DNA of 64,000 nt from Micromonospora cremea (GTDB lineage Bacteria > Actinomycetota > Actinomycetes > Mycobacteriales > Micromonosporaceae). Below are positions 63,815 to 64,000 of the stretch, one piece after another. The notes under the pieces were generated by a model. It saw only the letters and a list, made by a program, of their open reading frames with translations, was not told the origin of the DNA and did no database searches. Where the stretch lies: positions 434,001-498,000 of the forward strand of contig NZ_FSQT01000002.1 of the NCBI RefSeq assembly GCF_900143515.1. Reading direction: 5' to 3'. Position numbers and translations under genes: made by a program. Each line of letters opens with the position of its first letter. The first letter of the stretch is position 1.

Positions 63815-64000
63815 CTACAACTCGAAGGTGGCCAGGTGGATCTGTCGGCGGGGCACGCCGGCCCGGCGCAACGCCCGCACCGACTGCTCGACGAGCCCGG
63901 GCGGCCCACAGAGGTAGACGTCGCGCCGGGCCACGTCGGGCACCAGTTGACGCAGCCCGTCCGGGCTCATCAGCTGGCGGGGGCCGGGGTCGTCACGGGA
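63815..64000 (-). CDS. ferredoxin-reductase-like domain of a membrane electron-transfer protein, partial
   Basis: Only the last 61 residues are in the window: RRDVYLCGPPGLVEQSVRAL, ending RRQIHLATFEL. YLCGPPG is the NAD-binding end of FNR-type flavodomains, as in ferric-reductase-like proteins encoded upstream of FMN-binding proteins. It should feed electrons to the flavinylated partner. Stop TAG at 63817-63815, 12 nt before the FMN-binding gene. Confidence 0.85.
   Translation of the reverse strand, partial: SRDDPGPRQLMSPDGLRQLVPDVARRDVYLCGPPGLVEQSVRALRRAGVPRRQIHLATFEL

Overview
The window is a high-GC actinobacterial chromosome segment, most likely Micromonospora or a close relative. The evidence is GC-rich codon usage throughout, GTG starts, many apparently leaderless promoters (TAnnnT 6-8 nt before the start codon), and a gene order (lipB, lipA, DUF4191 protein, RDD protein, glnA, glnE, second glutamine synthetase, nadE, panB) that I know from Actinobacteria. 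Some members of that order are separated by inserted genes.

Left part (1-33 kb). A secreted PHB-depolymerase-type esterase is followed by membrane GT-C-like proteins and a frameshifted beta-propeller gene. Next come lipB and lipA, which make and use the lipoyl cofactor. Between them, on the opposite strand, lies an archaeal-type aspartyl-tRNA synthetase gene whose leader is a recognisable T-box riboswitch with a GAC (Asp) specifier. A LAL-type LuxR regulator, the DUF4191/RDD pair and glnA follow, with a GlnR box in front of glnA. After that come two tandem mannosyltransferases, glnE, an amidotransferase, an LD-carboxypeptidase, a streptogramin-lyase homologue, a WYL regulator with two compensating frameshifts, a second glutamine synthetase (also with a GlnR-like site), nadE and panB. 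GlnA carries the adenylylation tyrosine that GlnE would modify, so this is a nitrogen-assimilation neighbourhood.

Middle part (33-46 kb). This is more accessory: a dead DUF222-HNH gene, an 18-bp minisatellite, an F420-dependent NADP reductase, an RNB ribonuclease, a histone-H1-like protein, NUDIX, PadR/membrane and AraC-GyrI regulators, GrpB, GNAT, and an epoxide hydrolase-redoxin pair with composition unlike its neighbours.

Island (46.1-51.2 kb). A decayed integrative element of about 5.1 kb sits at the 3' end of the RNase P RNA gene (rnpB, minus strand). It is bounded by 37-bp direct repeats with one mismatch, which I read as attL and attR. It holds a frameshifted, N-terminally truncated tyrosine integrase, arm-type CAGGGCG repeats at both ends, a membrane pentapeptide-repeat protein, two cell-surface proteins and a nuclease-like remnant. 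The element supplies rnpB with a new 3' end and a new terminator; the displaced native terminator remains just outside the far repeat.

Right part (51.6-64 kb). TauE-type permease; a divergent MFS/MarR pair with two 13-bp operators spaced 22 bp; an SSS symporter with its DUF3311 partner; an RNase H-phosphatase fusion in an operon with a zinc-ribbon coiled-coil protein and a Nif3 protein; an XRE regulator-flavoprotein pair divergent from a prim-pol-like gene; and, at the edge, an extracellular-flavinylation operon (reductase, FMN-binding protein, ApbE).
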